Source: Romboutsia sp. CE17 (lineage in GTDB: Bacteria; Bacillota; Clostridia; Peptostreptococcales; Peptostreptococcaceae). From it: a stretch of DNA of 64,000 nt. Both the position numbers and the translations under genes were made by a program. The stretch covers positions 744,001-808,000 of the forward strand of contig NZ_CP051144.1 of the NCBI RefSeq assembly GCF_012317385.1. The letters run 5' to 3'. The notes under the pieces are model-generated. The model ran no database searches, was not told the origin of the DNA, and saw only the letters and a list, made by a program, of their open reading frames with translations. Shown piece after piece: positions 46,983 to 55,883 of the stretch (position 1 is the first letter of the stretch; each line of letters starts with the position of its first letter).

Positions 46983-47714
46983 ATGAAATATACATTAAAT
47001 GAATACATAGATAAAATAAAATCATTACCAATAAAAAGTAAATATACTAAAGAAGAAATACTTACAGAAAATTTTTTAATAGACAAAGATGGAAATTTGG
47101 AAATTTATTATGCTCCTCATAATGAATATATAAATCAAAATGCAAAAGTATTTATAATTGGAATAACACCAGGATTTCAACAAATGAGTACAGCATTGGC
47201 AACAGCTAGGTATGGAATTGAAAAGGATAAGTCATTAGAAGAAATACAATATGAATGTAAAGTTGCAGGTAGATTTAGTGGTAGCTTGAGAAAGAATATA
47301 ATATCAATGTTAGATGAAATAAAGCTTAATGAGGCTTTAGGAATCTTAAGTTGTGATGAATTATTTAAAGATAAAGATTATCTTCTTCATACAACATCTT
47401 TAATACCATACTCAGTATTTTCAAAGGGAAATAATTATACTGGTCATAGCCCAAAATTAATTAAAAGTGATTTTCTTATGAAATATGTATATGAAAATAT
47501 AAGCTATAATATAGAAAATTTAAATGAAGTATTGATTATTCCTTTAGGCAAAGCAGTAGAAGAAGTATTAGATAATTTAGTTAATAAGAATATAATTAAA
47601 GAAAGTCAAATATTAAGAGGATTCCCCCATCCATCAGGAGCTAATGGTCACAGGTTAGTACAGTTAAGTGAAAATAAAGAAAATATGATAAGAATAATAA
47701 AAGATAGGTTATAA
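46983..47714 (+). CDS. Uracil-DNA glycosylase superfamily-like protein
   Basis: 243 residues. Strand-loop IIGITPGFQQM resembles the catalytic GxxPG loop, and FPHPSGANGHR resembles the HPS leucine-loop motif of the UDG superfamily. The spacing of about 160 residues between them fits. It lacks four Fe-S cysteines, so it is not family 4 or 5. A DNA repair role is inferred only. AGGAAGGTAAAG precedes ATG. Confidence 0.65.
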   Translation: MKYTLNEYIDKIKSLPIKSKYTKEEILTENFLIDKDGNLEIYYAPHNEYINQNAKVFIIGITPGFQQMSTALATARYGIEKDKSLEEIQYECKVAGRFSGSLRKNIISMLDEIKLNEALGILSCDELFKDKDYLLHTTSLIPYSVFSKGNNYTGHSPKLIKSDFLMKYVYENISYNIENLNEVLIIPLGKAVEEVLDNLVNKNIIKESQILRGFPHPSGANGHRLVQLSENKENMIRIIKDRL

Positions 47715-47827
47715 AGTTTAATATAATAATATTAAATCTAATTAATTTTTTATAAGTATACTCTTTAAATAAATGGGATATGTTAAAAATATATGATGAA
47801 TTTATTAACATTTAAGGAGAGTAAACT

Positions 47828-49795
47828 ATGTCAGATAAAAATCCCACAATGATACAAAGTGCAAGAGGATCTGTATTCTCTGTATTTAGTGATGATGAGT
47901 TAAGAGAAATAACTGAAGATAGCAAAAGAAAAGTTGCAGTTTCAGGCAAAATAAATAATCCAGGAATAATAGAAGTTCCAGAGGGAGCAACGTTAAATGA
48001 AATTATAGATATGTGTGGAGGAATATTAAATAAAAGTAACTTTAAGGCTGCACAACTGGGGATTCCATTTGGTGGATTTTTAAGTAAAGATAGCTTAGAT
48101 GAAGAATTAGATTTTAACCTATTTGATAAAAATACTACTAGAACAATTATAATTTTATCAGAAGAAGACTGTATAATTCAGTATGCTGGATATTACATAG
48201 ATTATTTACTTGGAAAAATGCAAGAAGGTAGTTATGAAAAGTATAATTTAGTAGAAGCTGAAATAAAAAGAATGTGGAGGATACTAGATAGAATTAGCAA
48301 AGGGCGTTCTAATATGAGAGATGTATATTTATTAAGAACTCTAGCATCTTCAGTAAAAGATAAGCTAAATCAAAGATATAATATAATGGAAGAAATTATA
48401 GAAAAATTTTATCATGAAATAGAAGAACATATAGATGAAAATAAATGTTATACATCTCAATGCAATCATCTTATAAAACTTACTATTACAAGTAAATGTA
48501 TAGGATGTGGAGCTTGTAAAAGAGCTTGTCCTGTTGATTGTATAATTGGTGAACCAAGAAAACAACATTATATAGATTATAATAGATGTACTCACTGTGG
48601 TAAATGTATATCTGTATGTCCTGTTGATGCAATAACAGCAGGAGATAATACATTTAAATTTATAAGAGATTTATCTACTCCTAATAAAGTAGTAATTACT
48701 CAAATGGCTCCTGCAGTAAGAGTTACTATTGGGGAAGCATTTGGATTTGAGCCTGGTGATAATGTTGAAGGAAAATTAGCTGCTGGTCTTAGAGCCTTAG
48801 GAGTTGACTATGTTTTTGATACCACATGGGCAGCTGATTTAACAATAATGGAAGAAGCTGCAGAGCTTCAGGATAGACTTGAAAAATATTTTGCAGGTGA
48901 TAAAAAAGTAAAGCTTCCAATACTGACTTCATGTTGTCCAGCGTGGGTGAAGTTTATAGAACAAAACTATGGAGATATGTTAGATGTACCATCATCAGCT
49001 AAGTCTCCAATGCAGATGTTTGCAACTGTTGCAAAAGATATATGGGCTAAAGAAAATGGTATGACTAGGGATGATATTACATCTGTTGCAATAATGCCTT
49101 GTATAGCTAAGAAATATGAAGCTTCAAGACCAGAGTTTTCAAGAGGTCTGAACTATGACGTTGATTATGTAATAACAACTAGAGAATTAATAAAAATATT
49201 TAGGGATTCTGGAATTGATCTAAAGGAAATAGAGCCAGAAGAAATAGATCAAATAATGGGTGAATATACAGGAGCTGGTATTATATTTGGTAGAACTGGA
49301 GGAGTTATTGAAGCAGCTCTTAGAACAGCGCTTGAAAATATGACAGGTGAAAGAATCGGAAGTGTAGAATTTCATGCTTTAAGAGGTTGGGATGGATTTA
49401 GAGCTTGTGATGTTGAAGTAGGGGATATTAAGCTTAGAATAGGGGTTGCACATGGTTTAGAAGAAGCAGGCAAAATGCTTGATAAGATAAGAGCAGGAGA
49501 AGAATTTTTCCATGCTATTGAAATAATGGCTTGTATAGGTGGATGCGTAGGTGGAGGTGGACAACCTAAGGTTAGAAAAAATAAAGAGGAAGTCTTAAGA
49601 AAAAGAGGAGATGGATTAAATGCAATAGATAGAAGTAAAGACCTTAGAGTATCAAAAGAAAATCCAGCAGTTAAAGCTATATATGATAAATATTTAGATC
49701 ATCCACTAAGCCATAAAGCTCATGAGTTACTTCATACAAAATATTTTGCTAGACCTAAAAAAGGACATGACCATATAAGAAATGATGATAAATAG
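47828..49795 (+). CDS. [FeFe] hydrogenase with NuoF-derived N-terminal module
   Basis: 655 residues. Order: SLBB domain (about 33-90); a segment like the C-terminus of NuoF/HydB (about 110-210) that has lost the CGKCxPC cluster cysteines; a 2x[4Fe-4S] ferredoxin (CIGCGACKRACP and CTHCGKCISVCP, about 226-272); and the H-cluster domain with L1 TSCCPAW (about 369), L2 MPCIAKKYE (about 423) and L3 MACIGGCVGGGGQP (about 567). All H-cluster cysteines are present. It interconverts H2 and protons with an unknown electron partner. AAGGAGAGTAAACT precedes ATG. No maturation genes are nearby. Confidence 0.92.
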   Translation: MSDKNPTMIQSARGSVFSVFSDDELREITEDSKRKVAVSGKINNPGIIEVPEGATLNEIIDMCGGILNKSNFKAAQLGIPFGGFLSKDSLDEELDFNLFDKNTTRTIIILSEEDCIIQYAGYYIDYLLGKMQEGSYEKYNLVEAEIKRMWRILDRISKGRSNMRDVYLLRTLASSVKDKLNQRYNIMEEIIEKFYHEIEEHIDENKCYTSQCNHLIKLTITSKCIGCGACKRACPVDCIIGEPRKQHYIDYNRCTHCGKCISVCPVDAITAGDNTFKFIRDLSTPNKVVITQMAPAVRVTIGEAFGFEPGDNVEGKLAAGLRALGVDYVFDTTWAADLTIMEEAAELQDRLEKYFAGDKKVKLPILTSCCPAWVKFIEQNYGDMLDVPSSAKSPMQMFATVAKDIWAKENGMTRDDITSVAIMPCIAKKYEASRPEFSRGLNYDVDYVITTRELIKIFRDSGIDLKEIEPEEIDQIMGEYTGAGIIFGRTGGVIEAALRTALENMTGERIGSVEFHALRGWDGFRACDVEVGDIKLRIGVAHGLEEAGKMLDKIRAGEEFFHAIEIMACIGGCVGGGGQPKVRKNKEEVLRKRGDGLNAIDRSKDLRVSKENPAVKAIYDKYLDHPLSHKAHELLHTKYFARPKKGHDHIRNDDK

Positions 49796-49804
49796 ATTAA
49801 TAAG

Positions 49805-49851
49805 AAATAGCGATAAAGATAAAATGAACTTTTATCTTTATCGCTATTTTT
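49805..49851. terminator. Bidirectional terminator
   Basis: Perfect 20-bp stem beginning AAATAGCGATAAAG and returning as CTTTATCGCTATTT, between the hydrogenase and the convergent HAD gene. Confidence 0.92.
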
Positions 49852-49878
49852 ATATAATAAAACAGTCATTAATGAAAT

Positions 49879-50565
49879 TTAATAAGAATTATTAAGTTTT
49901 AGCTGTTTACTTTTTTCTATTATATCAATTATTTCATTTGGATAATCAACTACATATTTTGGATTATAGCTTTCTAATTCTTCACGAGATCTAAATCCCC
50001 AAGTTACTCCTATTGTATTCATATTTGCACTAATACCAGTTTTCATATCAGTATTAGTATCTCCAATATATAGACAATCTTCAGGTGAGACATTTAATTC
50101 CTTTGTGATGATTATTGCGCCTTCTGGATCAGGCTTTATTTTTATATTAGGTTTCTCTCCAGAAACATAATCAAAATATTCATTTCCAAATATACCTCTT
50201 ATATTATCAAGAGTTCTTTCATGAGGTTTATTAGATAATACAGCAATCTTTATATTGTTTTCTTTTAAGTAGCTTAATAAATTTTTTATACCATCATAAG
50301 GTTTTACTTCATGCATACAATGTACTTTAAAGTAATCCATATAAGTTATAATACCATCTTCATAATGAATTAATTCTTTATCTCCACAATGAATTAATGC
50401 TCTTTCTACTAATTTTTTATAACCATCTCCAACAAACACTTTACAATGTTCTTCATCTATTGGACCTAAGCTATATTTAGATAAAGTCAAATTAATAGTA
50501 TGATTAATTGCTTTTATTGAATCGACTAAAGTTCCATCTAAATCAAATATACAACATTGATACAT
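49879..50565 (-). CDS. HAD-superfamily phosphatase, phosphoglycolate phosphatase-like
   Basis: 228 residues. Motif I is FDLDGTLVDS (residues 7-16), motif II is in VLSNKPHE, motif III has the Lys in EKPNIKIKPDPE, and motif IV is YIGDTNTD. A helical cap between motifs I and II places it in subfamily I with Gph/PgmB. The substrate is not certain. GGGGGTATAATAAA precedes ATG. Confidence 0.85.
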   Translation of the reverse strand: MYQCCIFDLDGTLVDSIKAINHTINLTLSKYSLGPIDEEHCKVFVGDGYKKLVERALIHCGDKELIHYEDGIITYMDYFKVHCMHEVKPYDGIKNLLSYLKENNIKIAVLSNKPHERTLDNIRGIFGNEYFDYVSGEKPNIKIKPDPEGAIIITKELNVSPEDCLYIGDTNTDMKTGISANMNTIGVTWGFRSREELESYNPKYVVDYPNEIIDIIEKSKQLKLNNSY

Positions 50566-50747
50566 TTTATTATACCCCCATATATTTTAGTATATATTGA
50601 TTATACATTTGCCAAAGGTTTAATTCAAACATATAAAGATAAAGAGAAGATAATTTACAAGAGTGAATTAAATATAGAAAAATATGATAAAAATCTGAAG
50701 GGATTTATAAATGGTAACTGATAGAATATATATGTTGATATCTTTGA

Positions 50748-51560
50748 TTAATATATATCTAATCTTCTTTGAGCTAATAATGGGAGCTCATCTCTAATTT
50801 TATTAACATATTCAAAATCTAAATCACAAATACTAAAACCTTCTTTTTCATTCATATTAACTAATACTTGACCATACGGAGATACAGCTATTGAATTACC
50901 ATATGAAATATAAGATGAATTGCAATCTCTAGCAGGTGCACAACCAATTGTATATACTTGATTATCAACTGCTCTACATCTAAATAAAAGCTCCCAATGT
51001 GCAGGACCTGTAGTCATATTGAAAGCAGCTGGAACAATTATAGCCATAGCTCCTTTATCTACCATTAATCTAGATAGCTCAGGAAATCTAAAGTCATAAC
51101 AAATACAAAGGCCTATTTTTCCATACTTTGTATCGAATACAGTTGCTTTATTTCCTGCATCTAAAGTGTCAGATTCTTTAAAATGTTGTCCTCCTTTAAT
51201 ATCAATATCGAATAAATGAGCTTTTCTATGTTTAGCGATTTTATTACCATTTGGATCAAATACATAAGATGTATTATATATATGACCTTCATCATCTTTT
51301 TCTGGAACAGATCCAGCAACTAAATATACGTTATTTTTTTTAGCCATTTCTGATAGCGATGAAAATGAAAAATCTCCTTCTTTTTCCGCATAAATAGGAA
51401 AATTTGATTCAATGTAAGGACATAAAAACATTTCTGGTAATACTACCATGTTAGCTTCATCTTTGACAGATTTTTTTATAAAGTTATTAGCTTTTTCTAA
51501 ATTTTTTATTTTATCCTTTTCAATAAACATTTGAACTATTGAAACTTTTAATCTATTCAT
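50748..51560 (-). CDS. Carbon-nitrogen hydrolase (nitrilase/omega-amidase family)
   Basis: 270 residues. The catalytic Glu-Lys-Cys triad is visible: Glu in VVLPEMF (about 42), Lys in HRKAHLFDID (about 113) and Cys in CICYDFRFPE (about 152). Overall it is closest to NIT2/YafV-like omega-amidases, which hydrolyse alpha-ketoglutaramate-type amides. That assignment is tentative. AAGGAGGTTTCT precedes ATG. Confidence 0.85.
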   Translation of the reverse strand: MNRLKVSIVQMFIEKDKIKNLEKANNFIKKSVKDEANMVVLPEMFLCPYIESNFPIYAEKEGDFSFSSLSEMAKKNNVYLVAGSVPEKDDEGHIYNTSYVFDPNGNKIAKHRKAHLFDIDIKGGQHFKESDTLDAGNKATVFDTKYGKIGLCICYDFRFPELSRLMVDKGAMAIIVPAAFNMTTGPAHWELLFRCRAVDNQVYTIGCAPARDCNSSYISYGNSIAVSPYGQVLVNMNEKEGFSICDLDFEYVNKIRDELPLLAQRRLDIY

Positions 51561-51731
51561 AGAAACCTCCTTAATTTTTAAGAGTTTAATATGATGGTAC
51601 CATAGAATATTACAGATTTAATGTAGAATTATGGCAGATAGAATAAATTAGATTAACAAGAATAGTAAATGGGAATAAAAAATATATAACAAATAATTTA
51701 TAATAGATAAAAATAATAAGGAGATATAGAA

Positions 51732-52658
51732 ATGTTAAAAAAGGCAGTGTTTGCAGGTGGATGTTTTTGGTGTATGGTAAAACCGTTTGATAAATATAAT
51801 GGAGTTATTAGCGTGACTTCAGGATATACTGGAGGAGATGTAGAAAATCCGACGTATGAACAAGTATGTTCTGGTAAAACAGGGCATAGAGAGGCAGTAT
51901 GTATAGTTTATAATGATAAACTTATAAGCTATGATAAGCTACTAGAAATATTTTGGGGAGCAATAGACCCAACTGACGATGGTGGGCAATTTAATGATCG
52001 AGGTGAACATTATAAAACTGCTATTTATTATTTTGATGAAGAACAAAAAAAGCTAGCAGAAGAATCTAAACAAAAGTTAGATGAAAGTAAACTATATAGT
52101 AAACCTATTGTTACTAAAATACTACCTTTAAAAGTATTTTATCAAGCAGAAGAATATCATCAAAATTATTATAAAAAAAATCCAGAGCATTACAATCGAT
52201 ATTATAGAGGTTCAGGAAGATTCAATTTTGTTAAAAAAAATTGGGCAAAGCAAAATTTAACACCTATTCAATATGAAGTTACTCAAAATAATATGACTGA
52301 GCCTCCATTTCAAAATGAGTACTATAATCATTTTGAAGAAGGTATATATGTAGACATAGTAAGTGGAGAAGCATTATTTTCTTCAAAGGATAAGTTTGAA
52401 TCGGGATGTGGATGGCCAAGTTTTTCAAAAGGAATAAATAAAGAGTCATTAGTTGGAGTAAGAGACTTATCGCATGGAATGGATAGAATAGAAGTTAGAA
52501 GTAAAGAAGGAGATTCACACTTAGGACATGTTTTTGATGATGGACCATCTGAACTTGGTGGAATAAGGTTTTGTATTAATTCTGCATCACTTAAGTTTAT
52601 TCCAAAAGATAAAATGAAAGAAATGGGATATGAAGACTATTTATATATATTTGAATAA
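51732..52658 (+). CDS. msrAB: Bifunctional peptide methionine sulfoxide reductase MsrAB
   Basis: 308 residues. The N-terminal MsrA domain has the catalytic motif AGGCFWC (about 8-14). The C-terminal MsrB domain has SGCGWPSF (about 226) and the catalytic Cys in IRFCINS (about 282). The zinc CxxC pairs of many MsrB proteins are missing, as is usual in fused forms. No signal peptide, so cytoplasmic. It repairs oxidised methionines of both stereochemistries. AAGGAGATATAGAA precedes ATG. Confidence 0.95.
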   Translation: MLKKAVFAGGCFWCMVKPFDKYNGVISVTSGYTGGDVENPTYEQVCSGKTGHREAVCIVYNDKLISYDKLLEIFWGAIDPTDDGGQFNDRGEHYKTAIYYFDEEQKKLAEESKQKLDESKLYSKPIVTKILPLKVFYQAEEYHQNYYKKNPEHYNRYYRGSGRFNFVKKNWAKQNLTPIQYEVTQNNMTEPPFQNEYYNHFEEGIYVDIVSGEALFSSKDKFESGCGWPSFSKGINKESLVGVRDLSHGMDRIEVRSKEGDSHLGHVFDDGPSELGGIRFCINSASLKFIPKDKMKEMGYEDYLYIFE

Positions 52659-52668
52659 TAATAATTAA

Positions 52669-52714
52669 AATAAAGGGGTTATATAGAATATTTTCTATAA
52701 TCCTTTTATTTTTT
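52669..52714 (+). terminator. Terminator of msrAB
   Basis: Imperfect stem AATAAAGGGGTTATATAGAA / TTCTATAATCCTTTTATT, then T's. Confidence 0.78.
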
Positions 52715-52767
52715 GTATTATGGTATAATAAAGTTATACTTGAAAGCAATTAATAAGGAGACATATT

Positions 52768-53625
52768 ATGAAGTTATGGACATTAAAGAAATTTAAAAGC
52801 AGATTATTATTAGGATTACTATCAGCATCTATTTTTATAGGGGGATGTAGTAGTGATTTAAAAAGCATAGAAGCATTAGATAAGGTAGATCAAGAACAGT
52901 CTAAAGTAGAAGATACATATACGGATTCAGATGTACTTTCTTATGATGAGCTTAAGGTCGCATTGAAAAATGGAAATATACCGAATTATGTTTTAAAAGC
53001 TAAGGTAGAGAGAGTTATAGATGGAGATACTGTAAAATTGAATTTTGATGATGGAACTATAGAAAGTTTACGTATACTTCTTATAGATACACCGGAAGAT
53101 ACAAAAGAAAAACAGTATTTAGGTGATGTTGCGACTGATTTTGCTAAGAGTAACCTTAAAGAAGGTGATAATGTATATGTAGAAACTGATGGTGCTAAAA
53201 CTGATAAATATGGACGTTATTTGGGTTATCTATGGTATGATTCTACAGGCAATAAAGACTATAAAATGTATAATGAAGAAGTAGTTAAAAAAGGCTTAGC
53301 AAGAGTTGGATATATATATGATGCAGTTAGACATTTAGATAAAATGAAGGAAGCTCAATATGAAGCTCAAAAAAACAAACAAAATATATGGGCAATAGAT
53401 GGTTATGTAACTGATAAAGGATTTGATCAAAGTTTAGCCCCTAGCAAAAATAGTACTAATATAAATAACTCTTCAAACGATAATACTAATGTTGTATATG
53501 CTAACTCTTCATCTAAAAAATATCACATAAGCTCAGATGCTCATGGAATGAAGAATGCAATTAAAATGAACAAAAGTGAAGCTGAGAGTTTAGGTTACTC
53601 AGCATGCAAAACTTGTTATAAATAA
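52768..53625 (+). CDS. Lipoprotein thermonuclease (SNase) with Ada-like tail
   Basis: 285 residues. A lipoprotein signal with lipobox IGGC puts the lipid on Cys27. The SNase domain (about 75-205) has VERVIDGDTVKLNFDDG, LRILLIDTPED and TDKYGRYLGYLW, including the catalytic Arg and Glu-type residues. A Ser/Asn linker leads to a tail (YHISSDAHGM... LGYSACKTCYK) resembling the Ada-type YHxxxC...GYxPCxxC motif seen in secreted nucleases, but with the first Cys missing. It degrades extracellular nucleic acid at the cell surface. AAGGAGACATATT precedes ATG. Confidence 0.88.
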   Translation: MKLWTLKKFKSRLLLGLLSASIFIGGCSSDLKSIEALDKVDQEQSKVEDTYTDSDVLSYDELKVALKNGNIPNYVLKAKVERVIDGDTVKLNFDDGTIESLRILLIDTPEDTKEKQYLGDVATDFAKSNLKEGDNVYVETDGAKTDKYGRYLGYLWYDSTGNKDYKMYNEEVVKKGLARVGYIYDAVRHLDKMKEAQYEAQKNKQNIWAIDGYVTDKGFDQSLAPSKNSTNINNSSNDNTNVVYANSSSKKYHISSDAHGMKNAIKMNKSEAESLGYSACKTCYK

Positions 53626-53626
53626 T

Positions 53627-53666
53627 AAAAAATGTTAGATATCAATATTGATATCTAACATTTTTT
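53627..53666 (+). terminator. Terminator of the thermonuclease gene
   Basis: Perfect 19-bp stem AAAAAATGTTAGATATCAA / TTGATATCTAACATTTTTT. Confidence 0.92.
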
Positions 53667-53751
53667 ATTTTAATAGAAAACTTTTACAGTATTAATAATA
53701 TATGAAAACATAAAATAATTTTATACTAAATTAAGATTAGGAGTTAAGACT

Positions 53752-55707
53752 ATGAGTTGTAGAAAAAGATTTAGTATTTTATTATTGGTAATATTAATTT
53801 TATTTACTATATTAGGAAATACATCTTTTGCAAGTAGTGATAAAAAAGTATTAATATTGGGATCATATAATATAGAAAGTGAATGGGAGCAGTCTATAAT
53901 TGAAGTAATTAAAAACAACTTAAAAAATGTTAATATAAGAGTGGAATTTTTAGATGCAGTTTCATACAAATCAGAAATATATAATGATAGCTTTATGAAA
54001 GTATTAAATTTAAAATATATAGAAGATAATATAGATTGTATTTTAACAATTGATGATGAAGCTTTAAATTTCGCTAGACAAAATTTATTTAATAAAGAAT
54101 CTTTTATGTATGAAAAACCTATAGTTTTTGTTGGAATAAATAATTATATTAACTTAAATGAAAATGAAAGAAAATATATGACTGGTATAATTGAATATCA
54201 AGATAATCTTGTTTTGTTAGATAATATTATTAAGTTAAGTAAAAATATAAATGAAATTTACGTGATTATGAATAATAGCATATTTGGGAAGCCTTTAGAA
54301 TCAAATTTATTAGAAATAGAGAATCTTACATATAAACCGATAGACATAAAAATAATCAAAGCAGATTCATTTGATAAGATTGAGGATAAAATAAAAGAGA
54401 TACCAAGCTCATCTGCTATTTTGTTATGTGGTATTAATGGATACATATTAGAGGAAGATTTTTTTAATAGCAAAAATATAGTTGACAGAATAAAATCTAT
54501 AACGAATGTTCCTATATATACAAATATAGAACATTATGTTAGAGAAGGTGCAATTGGCGGAATAGTCAATGATGGTCAAAAAATAGGTAGAAAAGGTGCA
54601 ATCTTAGTAGAGAAAGTATTAAATAATAAACTTAGCGGGGTAGTTAATCCTGATTATAATAATTATATCACATCAATATTTAATTATAAATCATTAAGAG
54701 AATATAATATAAATCCTTTATTATTACCTGAACACAGCATAGTTATAAATAAAGGTCCTTTTGATTTATTAGTACCTAAATACATGGAAATAATAATATG
54801 GGTAATAGTAGGGCTAGGAATTATTTCAATAATAGTATTAATATACTTATTTATACTAAATAAGAAAAAAGTTTTAAATGATAAAGATCATTTAAATGAA
54901 TCTATAGAAAGAAATGAAATTAAAACTGATTTTATATTAACTATATCTCATGAACTTAGAACACCTTTAAATATTATAATAAATGCAAATAAATTATTGA
55001 AATTAAGAGTTTATGCTGAAAAATATGATAAAGATTTTTTTAATAAACAAATTAATTTAATTGATAAAAATTCTAATAGGCTACTTAGATTAATAAATAA
55101 CTTAATCGATGTTAGTAAAATAGAAACTGGATATATAGATACTATTTTTAAGAATGAAAACATTGTAGATGTAATAGAAGACGTAACTATGTCTGTAGTT
55201 GATTTAGCTAATTCATATAATATAGAAATAATATTTGATACAGAAGAAGAAGAAATAATTACAGCTATAGATAGAAGTAAGATTGAAAAAATAATGCTGA
55301 ATCTTTTATCTAATTCAATTAAATTTACTAATAGCGGTGGACACATATTTGTTAATGTGAAAAAGAGTGATAGTGATATACTTATAGAAGTAATAGATGA
55401 TGGAATAGGAATGTCAGAAGAATTACAAGCTCATTTATTTGAAAAATTCAGAAAGGCGAAGATTTATCCAGCTCTTGAAGGAGCTAATGAAAGAAGTGGT
55501 CTTGGTATGTTTATAGTTAAAGGATTAGTAAATAGGCATAGTGGAACAATTGAAGTAGATAGTAAAGTAAACGAAGGAACAAAATTTACAATAAAAATAC
55601 CTCAAGTGTTCGTTGATCAAGAAAATCCAAATTATAATTCTATAGGGATGCCATTAGATTATATTAGTAAAATAGAATTATCAGATATATATAAGAAAGA
55701 TGAATAG
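53752..55707 (+). CDS. Orphan sensor histidine kinase with ABC-binding-protein-like sensor
   Basis: 651 residues. A signal sequence (1-27) is followed by an extracellular two-lobed domain (about 33-335) similar to ABC substrate-binding proteins (KVLILGSYN... YEKPIVFVGINNY... AILLCGINGY). One membrane helix (about 345-370), HisKA (His in TISHELRTPLN, about 400) and HATPase (N box NSIKFTNSGG, GIGMS, SGLGMF) follow. There is no receiver and no response regulator gene nearby. It ends in a tail KIELSDIYKKDE. AGGAGTTAAGACT precedes ATG. Confidence 0.9.
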   Translation: MSCRKRFSILLLVILILFTILGNTSFASSDKKVLILGSYNIESEWEQSIIEVIKNNLKNVNIRVEFLDAVSYKSEIYNDSFMKVLNLKYIEDNIDCILTIDDEALNFARQNLFNKESFMYEKPIVFVGINNYINLNENERKYMTGIIEYQDNLVLLDNIIKLSKNINEIYVIMNNSIFGKPLESNLLEIENLTYKPIDIKIIKADSFDKIEDKIKEIPSSSAILLCGINGYILEEDFFNSKNIVDRIKSITNVPIYTNIEHYVREGAIGGIVNDGQKIGRKGAILVEKVLNNKLSGVVNPDYNNYITSIFNYKSLREYNINPLLLPEHSIVINKGPFDLLVPKYMEIIIWVIVGLGIISIIVLIYLFILNKKKVLNDKDHLNESIERNEIKTDFILTISHELRTPLNIIINANKLLKLRVYAEKYDKDFFNKQINLIDKNSNRLLRLINNLIDVSKIETGYIDTIFKNENIVDVIEDVTMSVVDLANSYNIEIIFDTEEEEIITAIDRSKIEKIMLNLLSNSIKFTNSGGHIFVNVKKSDSDILIEVIDDGIGMSEELQAHLFEKFRKAKIYPALEGANERSGLGMFIVKGLVNRHSGTIEVDSKVNEGTKFTIKIPQVFVDQENPNYNSIGMPLDYISKIELSDIYKKDE

Positions 55708-55777
55708 GTTATTTAAATATATTCCTAAGCAATTAATAAAAAATATTTAATTTCAGAGGATGAATGAAAATTAAGAC

Positions 55778-55827
55778 AGGGTATGTTTTAAGATAGATAA
55801 GCTTAAATCTATTTTAGGGCATGCCCT
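55778..55827 (+). promoter_or_regulatory. 21-bp hairpin upstream of the Tet(M)-like gene: terminator or attenuator
   Basis: AGGGTATGTTTTAAGATAGA-T pairs along its full length with A-TCTATTTTAGGGCATGCCCT, using wobble pairs, around an eight-base loop. ATATTTATTTTA follows. It lies 71 bases past the kinase stop and 57 bases before the GTPase start. A -10-like TATAAT (55846-55851) lies between it and the gene, so it most simply terminates the kinase transcript. Attenuation, as known for tet(M), is the alternative. Confidence 0.6.
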
Positions 55828-55883
55828 ATATTTATTTTACTATGATATAATAAAATTATGAACAATAAGGTAAGAGGTGTAAA

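Noticed and set aside
51590-51660. Short coding-like piece (DGTIEYYRFNVELWQIE) before msrAB.
   Set aside because: Only 18 codons, no start codon and no ribosome site. Likely chance.
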